Notes: generated by a model not told the origin, from the letters alone. DNA of 64,000 nt from an uncultured Chloroflexota bacterium (GCA_913045315.1 CAJWQJ010000011.1:1-64000), one strand, 5' to 3'; positions 53,373 through 62,536 are shown, numbered from the stretch's first letter. Translations and numbers: made by a program.

Positions 53373-54494
53373 TCAATTTATGGTAAATCTTTTAAGGCCA
53401 TAAGGGTTTTCGGGAAGTGGTTTCCCATCATTGATCATATTAGCCATGAAGCTGCCCATAGCTGGTGCAAGTAAAATTCCTTTTCTACCTCCCCCAGTAA
53501 TAACATATGCATTATCAATTTCAGGTAGAATATCTAAAATAGGAAGCCAGTCGTCTGTAACAGGTCGAAGACAGGCTGTTTGAAGAATTTGCTTAGCATT
53601 TTTTAGAATTGGGGATAAGAATGCTGCTCGAGAGATGATATCTTTTTTTGCTTCTTCTGTAATAGCCTTATCAAAACCTGTTTCTTCCATTGTTGTGCCA
53701 ACCCATGTTAATCCATCACTTTTCTTTACCAAGTATGTATCTTGCCAGTCCACATAGGAATATGGGGTTGAGTTAGTTTCTAGTCGAATAATTTGTCCTT
53801 TAACAGGACGAACTGGGAGTAGAAATTTATTTTTTACCCAGTCTTGAATTTTTATTGCCCAAGGACCCATTGCAAATACAATTATCTTGCATGAAATAGT
53901 TTTAGTAGTTGTTTTAACTGCAACTATTTTTTCATTATCGAAAATTAATTCGTTTACTTTATCTTTAACAAAATGCCCACCATTTTTTTCTACATCTTCC
54001 ATAAAAGCCTTTGTTAATGACCATGGGTTTAACAAACCCATGCCTTCTGCAATAATTCCTCCAACAACATTTGGATTGATTTCAGGTTCGGAATTAAGCA
54101 ATTCACTAGAATTCATCCATTTGAAATTGAATTTCCTTTTTTTGAATTGATTTGCCAATATTTCCAAATCTTTAATGTCTAATTCATCCATGGCAATGAA
54201 TGAAGTATCAAGAAATTTTAATTGAGTATCAATTCCTAAGGTGCTTAAAAATTCTTCATGGAGCAGTCTATGCATATCGAGGCTATTTTTTGCAAATTCA
54301 AATAATGGACCATCAAGACCTTGTCCTGTTAAAATATTTAGGTCCCCTAGGGCCCAACCCGATGCCTCTTCCCCTACACCCATTGGGTCTATAATTGTTG
54401 ATTGGATACCTTTTTTTGCAAGATAATATGCTGTAGAACAACCGCTTATTCCCGCACCTATTATTAAAACATCTGATTGAGTTATTTTTTCCAT
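53373..54494 (-). CDS. DAO-family FAD-dependent amino-acid/glycine oxidase-like protein
   Basis: A flavin oxidoreductase of the D-amino-acid oxidase/glycine oxidase/GlpD superfamily, 373 residues from the ATG at 54494. Dinucleotide-binding motif DVLIIGAGISGCSTAYYL lies at 8-25. The C-terminal signature includes TACLRPVTDDWLPILD and ITGGGRKGILLAPAMG, as in ThiO-like enzymes. The frame extends 30 codons upstream to 54584, but that part has no conserved sequence and would overlap the divergent gene. The substrate is unknown. It is transcribed divergently from a formyltransferase-like gene. Confidence 0.82.
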   Translation of the reverse strand: MEKITQSDVLIIGAGISGCSTAYYLAKKGIQSTIIDPMGVGEEASGWALGDLNILTGQGLDGPLFEFAKNSLDMHRLLHEEFLSTLGIDTQLKFLDTSFIAMDELDIKDLEILANQFKKRKFNFKWMNSSELLNSEPEINPNVVGGIIAEGMGLLNPWSLTKAFMEDVEKNGGHFVKDKVNELIFDNEKIVAVKTTTKTISCKIIVFAMGPWAIKIQDWVKNKFLLPVRPVKGQIIRLETNSTPYSYVDWQDTYLVKKSDGLTWVGTTMEETGFDKAITEEAKKDIISRAAFLSPILKNAKQILQTACLRPVTDDWLPILDILPEIDNAYVITGGGRKGILLAPAMGSFMANMINDGKPLPENPYGLKRFTIN

Positions 54495-54553
54495 TATTAA
54501 GGTATGATAGCATAACCTACCGTCAAATTTTATTTTAGTAAGCAGGGAAAAAA

Positions 54554-55330
54554 ATGTCTCACAAGAAAATAGGTTGGTTTTCATCAGGAGGAGGCAGTGG
54601 CTCTAGAGGATTATTCATAGAAACTGCTGAAGCAATTTCTAGTGGTAGGATTGATGCAAGTATAGAATTTCTTTTTTGCAATCGTGAATATGGCGAAGAT
54701 GAAAATACCGATCGTTTTCTTAATCTAGTTGAGACATACAAGATTCCAATAATAACGATATCCTCGCGGAAATTTAGGAAATTACAAAATGCCAAGAGTT
54801 TCTCTGAAATACGGAACATGTATGATAACCTCATGCTAGAAAAAATTAATAGTTTTTCTGTTGATTTTTCAGTTTCTGCTGGATATGGATTGATTTTTTC
54901 CGACCAAGTAGTCGAAGGAATGCTTGTTCTTAACTTGCATCCAGCAGCTCCTTCCGGGCCTGTTGGAACTTGGCAACAAGTTATAAATAGTCTTATTGAA
55001 GACCGCTCCGAAGAACATGGACTAATGGTGCATATTGCCACCTCTGATATGGATAGAGGTCCAGTATTAACGTATTTGACGTTCCCAATAATCGGTGATG
55101 GATATGATGCCTTATGGGTTAAAATAAAAGAATCTAATGATGAAACAGCAAAAGAAATTTTATTTGATCTGATTCGAAATCAAGGATTAATAATGGAACC
55201 AGTAGTATTATTAAAAACTATAAAAATTATAACTGAAGACATATTTGATTTAGAGTTGTTAAGAAATGAAATACATGCAAATGCATTGCAGCCAATTTGC
55301 TTAAATAATCAATTTACAAACAACGCTTAA
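54554..55330 (+). CDS. Formyltransferase-fold protein (PurN-like)
   Basis: A 258-residue protein with the formyl-transferase fold. A glycine-rich N-terminal loop GWFSSGGGSGSRG is followed by AGYGLIFSD, the catalytic-type Asn-His in NLHPAAPSGPVGTWQQV and Asp in HIATSDMDRGPVLTY. These three residues match the N-H-D set of PurN and Fmt, but the surrounding loops differ from canonical GAR transformylase. The assignment to PurN is therefore uncertain. AGGGA lies before the ATG. It is one of four plus-strand genes left of dnaA and converges on fmt. Confidence 0.75.
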   Translation: MSHKKIGWFSSGGGSGSRGLFIETAEAISSGRIDASIEFLFCNREYGEDENTDRFLNLVETYKIPIITISSRKFRKLQNAKSFSEIRNMYDNLMLEKINSFSVDFSVSAGYGLIFSDQVVEGMLVLNLHPAAPSGPVGTWQQVINSLIEDRSEEHGLMVHIATSDMDRGPVLTYLTFPIIGDGYDALWVKIKESNDETAKEILFDLIRNQGLIMEPVVLLKTIKIITEDIFDLELLRNEIHANALQPICLNNQFTNNA

Positions 55331-55341
55331 TATTCACTTAA

Positions 55342-56292
55342 CTAACCGAGCGTTGAGCCAATGAAATCACTATTTCTTTTTAAAAATTCTTTAGCGTTCA
55401 CTATGGTTTTTCCAGCCAATTGTAGCAATGTAGGTAATAATATCTGTTCACCAGTAATTACTCCCAAAGGTGAATCTGTATCGGTTCTTCTTATTACCTT
55501 ACCTATATTATTATGAATTGTTCCATTAAATTCATAAGAGTCTATGAATTCCGCATCTAAAATCTTAAGATTCAATCCTTTCCAGGTTGTATAAGTGCCG
55601 GGCCATGGATGATAAGCTCGAATTAGCAAGGAAATTTTATGTGCAGGGAATTTCCAGTTTATTTCTCCGTCGGATTTTGTAATTAATTTAGTGAAAGTTG
55701 CATCAGTCTCATTTTGAGGAATTGGAATCAATTCATTTTTTACCCATTGATCCAAAATCTTTGATAACTCATAAGCACCTTTTTGAAAAAGACGTGATGT
55801 TAATTTTTCGGAATTTTCATTTTTTAAAATTGTGACATTCTTTTGAGTCAATATTGGACCGGCATCCATTTCTTCATTCATAAGAATCACTGAAACGCCT
55901 GTTTCCTGAACACCGTCTACTAAGGTTGATATAACTGGGGAGGGGCCTCGATATTTAGGAAGTAGAGAAGGATGAATATTTAAACATCCGTATTTAGGGA
56001 TTTCTAGTATTTCTTTTGGTAACATTTTTCCATATGCTGCAACAATAATTAATTCAGGATTAATATCTCTGATAGCATCGATAGAAGCTTTGTTTTTTAG
56101 CGATTGGAATTGAAAAACGGGTATATCGTACTTGATGCCCCATTCTTTAAGAGGTGGGGGTATAAGTTTCTGACCTCTTCCTTCTTTTCTGTCTTGTGAG
56201 GTAGCAATGTAGTTAATGGATAGATTTTCTTGTAAAAAAACATCGGCTACTAATGCACTATATATGGGGTTTCCCATTAGCAAAAGGTTCAA
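55342..56292 (-). CDS. fmt: Methionyl-tRNA formyltransferase
   Basis: Formylates initiator Met-tRNA. The 316 residues contain AAYGKMLPKEIL, catalytic NIHPSLLPKYRGPSP and VSVILMNEEMDAGPILTQ, and the C-terminal OB-like domain. The start is a TTG at 56292: GGAGAG is 5-6 bp before it, whereas the next ATG (56277) is 21 bp away. The loss of five codons would not affect the fold, so the TTG is favoured by the ribosome-binding site only. No def gene is adjacent. Confidence 0.93.
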   Translation of the reverse strand: MNLLLMGNPIYSALVADVFLQENLSINYIATSQDRKEGRGQKLIPPPLKEWGIKYDIPVFQFQSLKNKASIDAIRDINPELIIVAAYGKMLPKEILEIPKYGCLNIHPSLLPKYRGPSPVISTLVDGVQETGVSVILMNEEMDAGPILTQKNVTILKNENSEKLTSRLFQKGAYELSKILDQWVKNELIPIPQNETDATFTKLITKSDGEINWKFPAHKISLLIRAYHPWPGTYTTWKGLNLKILDAEFIDSYEFNGTIHNNIGKVIRRTDTDSPLGVITGEQILLPTLLQLAGKTIVNAKEFLKRNSDFIGSTLG

Positions 56293-56722
56293 TAATTCTC
56301 TCCATCAAACGTTAATTTTTATGAATGTTCAAGTGGATATTAATGGTAACTTATACATAATTCTTTTTAAATATCCGAAAATAAATTTAGATAATATTAT
56401 TGTCATATATTTTATATTTTTTCTAAAAAAGCTCTCCGTGGCGTGGTTGTCGCAGGGGGGTTTTTTTTAAGTTTTGTCAAGTATTTTTGAGGCAATTTTT
56501 TTCAACATTTTGGCTTTTTATTTTTTTGCGGTAATGTCCGTATACAGAGCCAATTTTCATTTTGTCAAGACAAAATGTATAAATATTTTCGTGATAATTA
56601 CTCTAAAAAATCGTTGCGTTTCACACAATGAATTGATAATTTCAAGAAGTAGATTCCATGACGTTTTACTTTCGATATTTTACTTTAGAATACTTTTATT
56701 TTTTATTGTTGGGATAGGTTAA
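56293..56722. other. Gene-free AT-rich region, probable replication origin (oriC)
   Basis: This is the largest gene-free stretch of the window. It lies between fmt (leftward) and dnaA (rightward). It is strongly AT-rich and contains a G6T8 run (56455-56468), a 20-bp palindrome (56558-56577), a 10-bp direct repeat TTTTGTCAAG (56472-56481 and 56560-56569), and one near-match to a DnaA box, TTATACATA (56351-56359). No classical cluster of TTATCCACA boxes was found by eye. The change in gene direction here and the dnaA gene support an origin, but this is an inference. Confidence 0.5.
56558..56577 (+). promoter_or_regulatory. Perfect palindrome at the probable dnaA promoter
   Basis: CATTTTGTC-AA-GACAAAATG has perfect 9-bp arms. 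It contains a -35-like TTGTCA (56562-56567), with TATTTT (56584-56589) 16 bp downstream. It is 145 bp before the dnaA start. The position suggests a control site for dnaA transcription or an origin-binding site. The protein that binds it is unknown. Confidence 0.45.
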
Positions 56723-58069
56723 ATGACACCTGATTGGATATGGAAATCTGCTTTAGGACGACTTGAAATGAAGGTTGCTAAAGCATCATTTGATACTTTT
56801 CTTAGAGACACAGAAGGCACTTCAATTGAATCAAATATATTGCTGGTAAGAGCATCGAGTTCATTTGCTGCAGAATTTTTGGAACAACGACTCTTACATA
56901 TTATTGAAGAGGCTGTTGAAAATGTTTCGAACCATAAATTCTCAATTAAATTCCACGTAGGCCCAATTAATGAATCCATTGAATTTTCTGATTCTAATTA
57001 TGACTCTCATCATACTTTTCGGAATAATAATTATCAAAACGTTAAAACTCCATATTCCTCTGAATTAACGCTTGATTACACTTTGGACTCTTTTGCGATA
57101 GGTCCTTCAAATGAGTTTGCATATTCTGCGATATCTAACGCTGTTAATGGTGATATATCTTTTAATCCGTTATTGATATATTCAGATGTTGGATTAGGCA
57201 AGACTCATTTATTATTATCTGCTCGTAAAAAGATGATTAGTGATGGTTTAAATTGTTTATATATTACAAGTGAGCAATTTATGCGTAATTTTGTGAATTC
57301 TGTTCGAAACAATGATGTTGAATCATTTAGAAATCGATATGAAGTACTTGATTCATTACTTATAGATGATGTCCAATTTTTAAGCGGCAAAGATCAGACG
57401 CAAGATATCATCTATCATATATTTAATAGTATGTATCAAAGAGGCAAACTGATCGTATTAACTTCTAATTGCCATCCAAGCAATCTTATTGCTTTTAATT
57501 CAAATTTAAAATCAAGATTCGAATGGGGCCTTGTTACGAATATCCAACGTCCTGAATTGAATACAGCAGTTGAAATCTTGCGTATGAAATCTCATAATAA
57601 AGCGGTTGAAATTCCGGATAAAGTTCTTCAAATTATTGCTAATGAATTTTCAACTAACGTAAGACAGTTAGAAGGTCTATTAAATCGTGTGATTGCATTT
57701 CAGAAATTTAATAACAAGAGTATTGATGAAACAAATGTCAAATCCTTGCTAAGGGATATGATATTTACTGATAGGACATCGCTTACTCCTGAACAAGTTT
57801 GTCGTGTTGTTGCAAAATATTATCATACTCAGAATCAAGCTGTTGTAGGTCGAGGTGGTGGAAAAGAAGTTTCACGTGCTAGAAATGCCGCAATATATCT
57901 ATTGCGTGAAGATAAACATATGTCTTTCAAAAGTATCGGGAATATATTCGATGGACGAGATCATAGTACTGTCCATTCAGCTTGGGAGAAATTCAGTAAG
58001 GAGGCAGATAGCAAAGATGCATTGGTGGAAATATCAGAAATTCGAAGGCTTTTAAATAATTCAAATTAG
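56723..58069 (+). CDS. dnaA: Chromosomal replication initiator protein DnaA
   Basis: An AAA+ ATPase that opens oriC. The 448 residues contain domain I (about 1-80), a short Asn-rich linker (about 90-115), and the AAA+ core with Walker A SDVGLGKT at 154-161 (usually GGVGLGKT) and Walker B LLIDDVQ at 212-218. Domain IV has the DnaA-box recognition motif GRDHST at 411-416. The ATG has TAGG a few bases upstream. The stop abuts the stop of converging cimA. The gene order fmt-oriC-dnaA-cimA-recG-argS lacks the usual dnaN neighbour. Confidence 0.97.
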   Translation: MTPDWIWKSALGRLEMKVAKASFDTFLRDTEGTSIESNILLVRASSSFAAEFLEQRLLHIIEEAVENVSNHKFSIKFHVGPINESIEFSDSNYDSHHTFRNNNYQNVKTPYSSELTLDYTLDSFAIGPSNEFAYSAISNAVNGDISFNPLLIYSDVGLGKTHLLLSARKKMISDGLNCLYITSEQFMRNFVNSVRNNDVESFRNRYEVLDSLLIDDVQFLSGKDQTQDIIYHIFNSMYQRGKLIVLTSNCHPSNLIAFNSNLKSRFEWGLVTNIQRPELNTAVEILRMKSHNKAVEIPDKVLQIIANEFSTNVRQLEGLLNRVIAFQKFNNKSIDETNVKSLLRDMIFTDRTSLTPEQVCRVVAKYYHTQNQAVVGRGGGKEVSRARNAAIYLLREDKHMSFKSIGNIFDGRDHSTVHSAWEKFSKEADSKDALVEISEIRRLLNNSN

Positions 58070-59656
58070 TTATTTATTCTTTATTAACCACCATTCCAAA
58101 CTGTCGACTAATGCTTGTCTGCTTGCTTCTATGATATTTGGAGAACATCCCACTGTTCTCCACGTTTCTTTTCCATCGGTGGACTCAACTAATACTCTTA
58201 CAGTGGCATCAGATCCACCGCCTTGATCAATTACTCTTACCTTGTAGTCAGTCAGTTTAATTTGAGTTAAAGAAGGAAAAAATTCAATTAGGCCTTTTCT
58301 TAGAGCTGCATCCAGAGCATTTACTGGACCATTACCACTTGCAGCAGTGTGCATAACCTTTTCTCCAACCTTTACTTTAACGGTAACTTCCGATATTAAA
58401 TTTGCATCATCTAAATCATTAGTCCTACGATTTTTTTCAGCTACTAATAAGAAGTCTATAATTTCAAAAGGTTGCTTGTATTGAGATTGTGATTTATGAA
58501 AAAGCATTTCAAATGAAGCTTCAGCTCCATCATATTGAAATCCAATGTTCTCTTTGTTCTTGATTGTTTCTATCAATGTTTTTTCTATTTCAGTAGAAGC
58601 TTTAAGTCCTATTTCCTTTAATTTTTCTCTTATATTACTTCTCCCCGCTAATTCAGATATAACTACTCTGGTAGAATTGCCAACGTCATTCGGTTCTATA
58701 TGTTGATAACTGTGTCTAACTTTAGAAACTGCAGAGGCATGTAATCCTGCTTTGTGCACGAATGCACTTTTACCCACATAAGGTTGATATTGGTTATGTG
58801 GCAGGTTGGCAATTTCACTTACAAAATTTGAAAGGTCAGAAAGTAATTCGATTTGATGAGGATCGATAACTTTAATTCCCAATTTGAGCTGGAGATTACC
58901 TATGATTGTTAATAAATTTGCATTACCACATCGCTCTCCATATCCATTTACAGTGCCTTGTATTTGTGTAGCACCAGAATAAAGGGCTACTAATGAACTG
59001 GCGACGGCAGTCTCTGTGTCATTATGGGTATGAATACCAATTTGACACTTGGTTTTAGAACGTATTTCACTAACGATTTCACCAATTTCATTTGGTAAAG
59101 TTCCACCATTAGTGTCACATAGGGTTAAACACGATACTCCAGAATCTTGTGCAGCTAATAGACATTCAAGTGCATATTCCTTATTTGCTTTATATCCGTC
59201 AAAAAAATGTTCTGCATCAAAGACTACTTTTCTTCCCCTTTTTTCTAGAAAAGAGACACTATCAGATATCATCAAAAGGTTTTCTTTCAAGGTTGTTTCT
59301 AAAACTTCTGTTACATGTAAATCCCAAGATTTTCCTACAAGTGTTACGACAGGTGTTTCTGCTTCTAGTAGAGTTTGCATATTAATGTCTTTTTCTACTT
59401 GAGTATTTGATCTTCTCGTGCTACTAAAAGCTGCAAGTTGAGAATTTTTTAAAGAAAGTTTCTTTGCTTGTGCAAAAAATTCTGCATCTTTTGGATTCGA
59501 ACCTGGCCAACCTCCTTCAATATAATGAACACCAAAATCATCCAATCTTTTTGTGATTAATAATTTATCTTGTACTGATAGTGATATGCCTTCTTGCTGA
59601 GTGCCATCTCTTAAAGTTGTATCATATAGTTCAATATTATTATTTTTCATATTCAT
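58070..59656 (-). CDS. cimA: Citramalate synthase (CimA-type), isoleucine pathway
   Basis: Condenses pyruvate with acetyl-CoA to (R)-citramalate, giving 2-oxobutanoate for isoleucine without threonine deaminase. From ATG at 59656 it has 528 residues. They show YDTTLRDGTQQEGISLSV at 11-28 (metal and catalytic Asp/Arg), IGIHTHNDTETAVASS, GTVNGYGERCGNANL, and a C-terminal LeuA-type allosteric domain with GPVNALDAALR and DQGGGSDATVRV. The length and EGGWPGSNPKD motif fit the TIGR00977 citramalate synthase group, not isopropylmalate synthase. A longer frame to 59734 would run into the terminator of the T-box leader, so it is rejected. The leader predicts control by uncharged tRNA-Ile. Confidence 0.88.
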   Translation of the reverse strand: MNMKNNNIELYDTTLRDGTQQEGISLSVQDKLLITKRLDDFGVHYIEGGWPGSNPKDAEFFAQAKKLSLKNSQLAAFSSTRRSNTQVEKDINMQTLLEAETPVVTLVGKSWDLHVTEVLETTLKENLLMISDSVSFLEKRGRKVVFDAEHFFDGYKANKEYALECLLAAQDSGVSCLTLCDTNGGTLPNEIGEIVSEIRSKTKCQIGIHTHNDTETAVASSLVALYSGATQIQGTVNGYGERCGNANLLTIIGNLQLKLGIKVIDPHQIELLSDLSNFVSEIANLPHNQYQPYVGKSAFVHKAGLHASAVSKVRHSYQHIEPNDVGNSTRVVISELAGRSNIREKLKEIGLKASTEIEKTLIETIKNKENIGFQYDGAEASFEMLFHKSQSQYKQPFEIIDFLLVAEKNRRTNDLDDANLISEVTVKVKVGEKVMHTAASGNGPVNALDAALRKGLIEFFPSLTQIKLTDYKVRVIDQGGGSDATVRVLVESTDGKETWRTVGCSPNIIEASRQALVDSLEWWLIKNK

Positions 59657-59685
59657 TTTTGCTCTTGCTAATTCTGAAATTAAAT

Positions 59686-59712
59686 AAAAAAACCCGTCCA
59701 CAAAGGGACGGG
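59686..59712 (-). terminator. Rho-independent terminator of the T-box leader
   Basis: On the minus strand CCCGTCC (loop CTTTGT) GGACGGG followed by seven T (59686-59692). The 5' side of the hairpin overlaps sequence that can instead take part in the antiterminator helix with the T-box, the expected mutually exclusive pair. Confidence 0.93.
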
Positions 59713-59960
59713 GTAATTTTGCCCGCGGTACCACCCTTCTTGTCTGTTATTCACAGACCTCTCGGTAAGATGAGAGAATTATCTTCCAACATCTTTGCCC
59801 ACTAACGTAGGACATTCAACGTTGTATCCTAACACCCATAGATAGTGTGCTCAGTACAAAGCTCGGGAGTGATATTCCACTTAAATTTGCCATGCCTGCT
59901 TTCACCGTACCAGACTCGCTAGATGGATTTTCAAGTGTACTTGTCTCCTTCAATGCCAGT
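59686..59960 (-). promoter_or_regulatory. T-box riboswitch, isoleucine type, controlling cimA
   Basis: The minus strand carries a full T-box leader. The stem I base pairs AGTACA with TGTACT, CCAT pairs with ATGG, and the distal stem GTCTG pairs with CAGGC with an AGCGAG motif before it. The specifier loop reads GGAAT-ATC-ACTCCCGAG, which fits the GAA-x-NNN-AC pattern with specifier ATC (Ile). The antiterminator T-box AAGGGTGGTACCGCGGG follows (UGGU pairs with the ACCA end of tRNA-Ile), then the terminator. Isoleucine agrees with cimA. The codon frame is inferred from the consensus; TAT would be the less likely alternative. Confidence 0.9.
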
Positions 59961-59966
59961 TACTAA

Positions 59967-59995
59967 ATTTTGCATGTTGGGATTGATAATGTCAA
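59967..59995 (-). promoter_or_regulatory. Predicted promoter of the T-box leader and cimA
   Basis: On the minus strand a perfect TTGACA (59990-59995) and CAAAAT (59967-59972) are 17 bp apart. The start is expected near 59960, just before stem I. recG (start 60077) reads away on the other strand. Confidence 0.6.
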
Positions 59996-60076
59996 CGATT
60001 GTATTTCAAAGATATATCTAACTTATCGAAGTTTCTTAATTGTGTAATAATAATAATCGTTAAAAAGGAAATTCTC

Positions 60077-62536
60077 ATGCAAAATAATAAGCAATTATTT
60101 CCAAATAAATTGAATGTTTTTTCTAATATTCTTCGACTCGAACATCAATTAGGTTTTACTGATAAGGCTGTACTTGGTGGGCTCGACAAATTTATCAATA
60201 ATTGGATCAGTGATCTCGGAGGAATTGATGAAAATACACTAACTTCACTTAGGGCTATTGAAGTGTTTTCTTTTAATTACTCAAAACACACACCCAATGA
60301 ACGTTCAATTTGGGCCAACGAAATTTTAGTTTTGATAGACGGCATATCTAAATCTGATAAGAAACTTATCAAATTTTCAAATTTTGAAACCACTAATCCA
60401 ATTAAGCACGATAGTAATGAATTCAGCGATTCTATTATGTATGATCCACCTGCTAAGCATATTAAAGGAGTTGGTGTGAAACTTAGCAATAAATTATCGG
60501 ATCTAGGGCTAAATTTTATGTGGGATGTGATAAATCATTTTCCTCGACGCCATATTGAAATTCAGAATATTTCCCTTATAAGTTATGAAGAAGAGGTTTC
60601 GATTTTAGGTGCGGTTAGTAATGTTCGATCGGTAATTATTGGAGCAAGACGTATTCGTTCTACTGAGTGCATTTTAACAGATAAAACAGGATCGATTCGT
60701 GTTTTATGGTTTAATCAGCCATTTCTTTCTAGAAATTTGAAAAGTGGCAGTACGTTAATGATTTCTGGACATTTACGAGTGTTTAGACATGAGCGGACTT
60801 TTGAACCAACCTCGAACATTAACGAAATTGTTGACCCTAAGAATTTTGAATATAAAATTGGTTCATTAATTCCCGTATATCCAGCAGCAGCAGGAGTATC
60901 CCAGAAGATTCTTCGAAATTTGATTAAAGACGCTCTTAAAATGTTGATTCCTAATTTAAAGGATTTTTTACCAACAAAAACTATGGCAAAGTTTAAATTC
61001 CTCCAGCTTTCTAAAGCAATTATAGAAATTCACTACCCTACGTCGAAAGAAAAAGAAAGCTCTGCTTTAAAACGTTTAGCATTTGATGAGATGTTTTTAT
61101 TTCAACTTTCATTGCTCTACAGAAAAAATGAAAAGATTGAATTAGGTGCTTCAGTATCAATTAGTGACAAAGACCACTTAGTGAAGAATTGGCTTACGAA
61201 TAAACTTCCATTTACATTAACGCTAGCACAACAAAAAGTAATAAATGACATATTTGTCGACATGAATCGTGGTAATCCTATGTCAAGATTGCTACAAGGT
61301 GACGTTGGAAGTGGTAAAACCGTAGTTGCTCTTTCTTCAATGTTACTATGTGCTGTTAATGGACTTCAGTCAGCGTTAATGGCTCCAACAGAAGTACTTG
61401 CTGAACAACATTTTTTAACTCTCAATAACATGTTGTTGAGTAGGGTGGACCAAAACAATAATGTCAATAGTTTTTCATTTAGTTTGGAGGGGGAAACAAA
61501 TAATTATTCTGTTGGATTATTATTAGGAAGTCACAGTCTTTCTGAAAAAAATTCCATGAAAAGTAAAATTGCTTCAGGGGATATTGATATTGTTGTTGGT
61601 ACTCATTCCCTTATACAAGAGAGCGTTCGCATTCCAAGATTAGCATTGGCTGTAGTGGATGAACAACATCGTTTTGGTGTAGATCAACGACAAACTCTTG
61701 TGGGTAAAGGTGCGCATACACACACTTTGAATATGTCTGCAACACCAATTCCAAGAAGCTTAGCCTTGACCCTCTATGGTGATTTGGATGTATCAGTAAT
61801 AAACGAGATGCCAAAAGGAAGATTGCCAGTTCGAACTCGATTATTGAGACCCGATCAAAGAAAAGAGGGATATGTATTTATCCAATCTCAAGTCAACCTA
61901 GGATATCAAGCATTTATTGTTTGTCCAATCATAAATGAATCTGAAGTTATTCAAACTAGAGCAGCAATAGAAGAGCATCGAATTCTATCTGAAGATATAT
62001 ATCCGCAATTTAATGTTGGTCTTTTACATGGTCGCATGAATTTGGATGAAAAAAGGAAAATTATGGATGATTTTCGTATAGGGCGAATAGATATACTTGT
62101 AGCCACTCCAGTTATTGAAGTAGGAGTAGATGTTCCAAATGCAAATGTCATATTGATTGAGGGAGCTGATCGTTTTGGATTAGCAGAGTTACATCAATTT
62201 AGAGGTAGGGTTGGGAGAGGAGAAGCTCAAAGTTTTTGCCTACTGCAGGCAGATGATCCATCTGCCGAATCAAAAGAACGACTTACTGTTTTAGAAAAAG
62301 AATCCGATGGATTTAAAGTTTCTGAAGAAGACTTAAGGCTTCGAGGTCCTGGAGAATTTTTTGGAACAAAACAGAGTGGACTTCCAATTTTTCAATTTGC
62401 TAATCTAAATGATATTGGTCTTATTCGTGTTGCTAGAGATGAAGCTGGGAAAATTATAAATGATGATCCAAGATTGAGTAGTCATGAAAATCAAGATCTT
62501 AGAAGAAGAGTGGAATCTTTTTTCAAAGATAGCTGA
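60077..62536 (+). CDS. recG: ATP-dependent DNA helicase RecG
   Basis: A branch-migrating helicase for fork rescue and recombination. From ATG at 60077 (AAGGAA 7 bp upstream) it has 819 residues. An N-terminal extension (about 1-110) precedes the OB/wedge domain (GVGVKLSNKLSDLGL onward). The helicase core has Walker A GDVGSGKT, DEQH (VVDEQHRFGVDQRQ) and the motif TRG region with FRGRVGRGEAQSFCLL, then the C-terminal RDEAGKII. The frame extends 26 codons to a TTG at 59999, but this is not conserved and lies inside the cimA promoter. argS follows 58 bp later. Confidence 0.95.
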   Translation: MQNNKQLFPNKLNVFSNILRLEHQLGFTDKAVLGGLDKFINNWISDLGGIDENTLTSLRAIEVFSFNYSKHTPNERSIWANEILVLIDGISKSDKKLIKFSNFETTNPIKHDSNEFSDSIMYDPPAKHIKGVGVKLSNKLSDLGLNFMWDVINHFPRRHIEIQNISLISYEEEVSILGAVSNVRSVIIGARRIRSTECILTDKTGSIRVLWFNQPFLSRNLKSGSTLMISGHLRVFRHERTFEPTSNINEIVDPKNFEYKIGSLIPVYPAAAGVSQKILRNLIKDALKMLIPNLKDFLPTKTMAKFKFLQLSKAIIEIHYPTSKEKESSALKRLAFDEMFLFQLSLLYRKNEKIELGASVSISDKDHLVKNWLTNKLPFTLTLAQQKVINDIFVDMNRGNPMSRLLQGDVGSGKTVVALSSMLLCAVNGLQSALMAPTEVLAEQHFLTLNNMLLSRVDQNNNVNSFSFSLEGETNNYSVGLLLGSHSLSEKNSMKSKIASGDIDIVVGTHSLIQESVRIPRLALAVVDEQHRFGVDQRQTLVGKGAHTHTLNMSATPIPRSLALTLYGDLDVSVINEMPKGRLPVRTRLLRPDQRKEGYVFIQSQVNLGYQAFIVCPIINESEVIQTRAAIEEHRILSEDIYPQFNVGLLHGRMNLDEKRKIMDDFRIGRIDILVATPVIEVGVDVPNANVILIEGADRFGLAELHQFRGRVGRGEAQSFCLLQADDPSAESKERLTVLEKESDGFKVSEEDLRLRGPGEFFGTKQSGLPIFQFANLNDIGLIRVARDEAGKIINDDPRLSSHENQDLRRRVESFFKDS

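Noticed and set aside
54495-54584. 30-codon extension of the DAO-type oxidase
   Set aside because: It would overlap the divergent formyltransferase-like gene and carries no conserved sequence before the FAD-binding motif.
56455-56468. G6T8 tract as an intrinsic terminator
   Set aside because: No stable stem with the upstream bases could be formed on either strand.
59657-59734. Longer N terminus for cimA
   Set aside because: The extra codons run through the T-box terminator hairpin and are not part of the conserved domain.
59999-60076. TTG-initiated longer RecG
   Set aside because: It would start inside the cimA promoter, is hydrophobic and not conserved; the ATG at 60077 has a good AAGGAA site.
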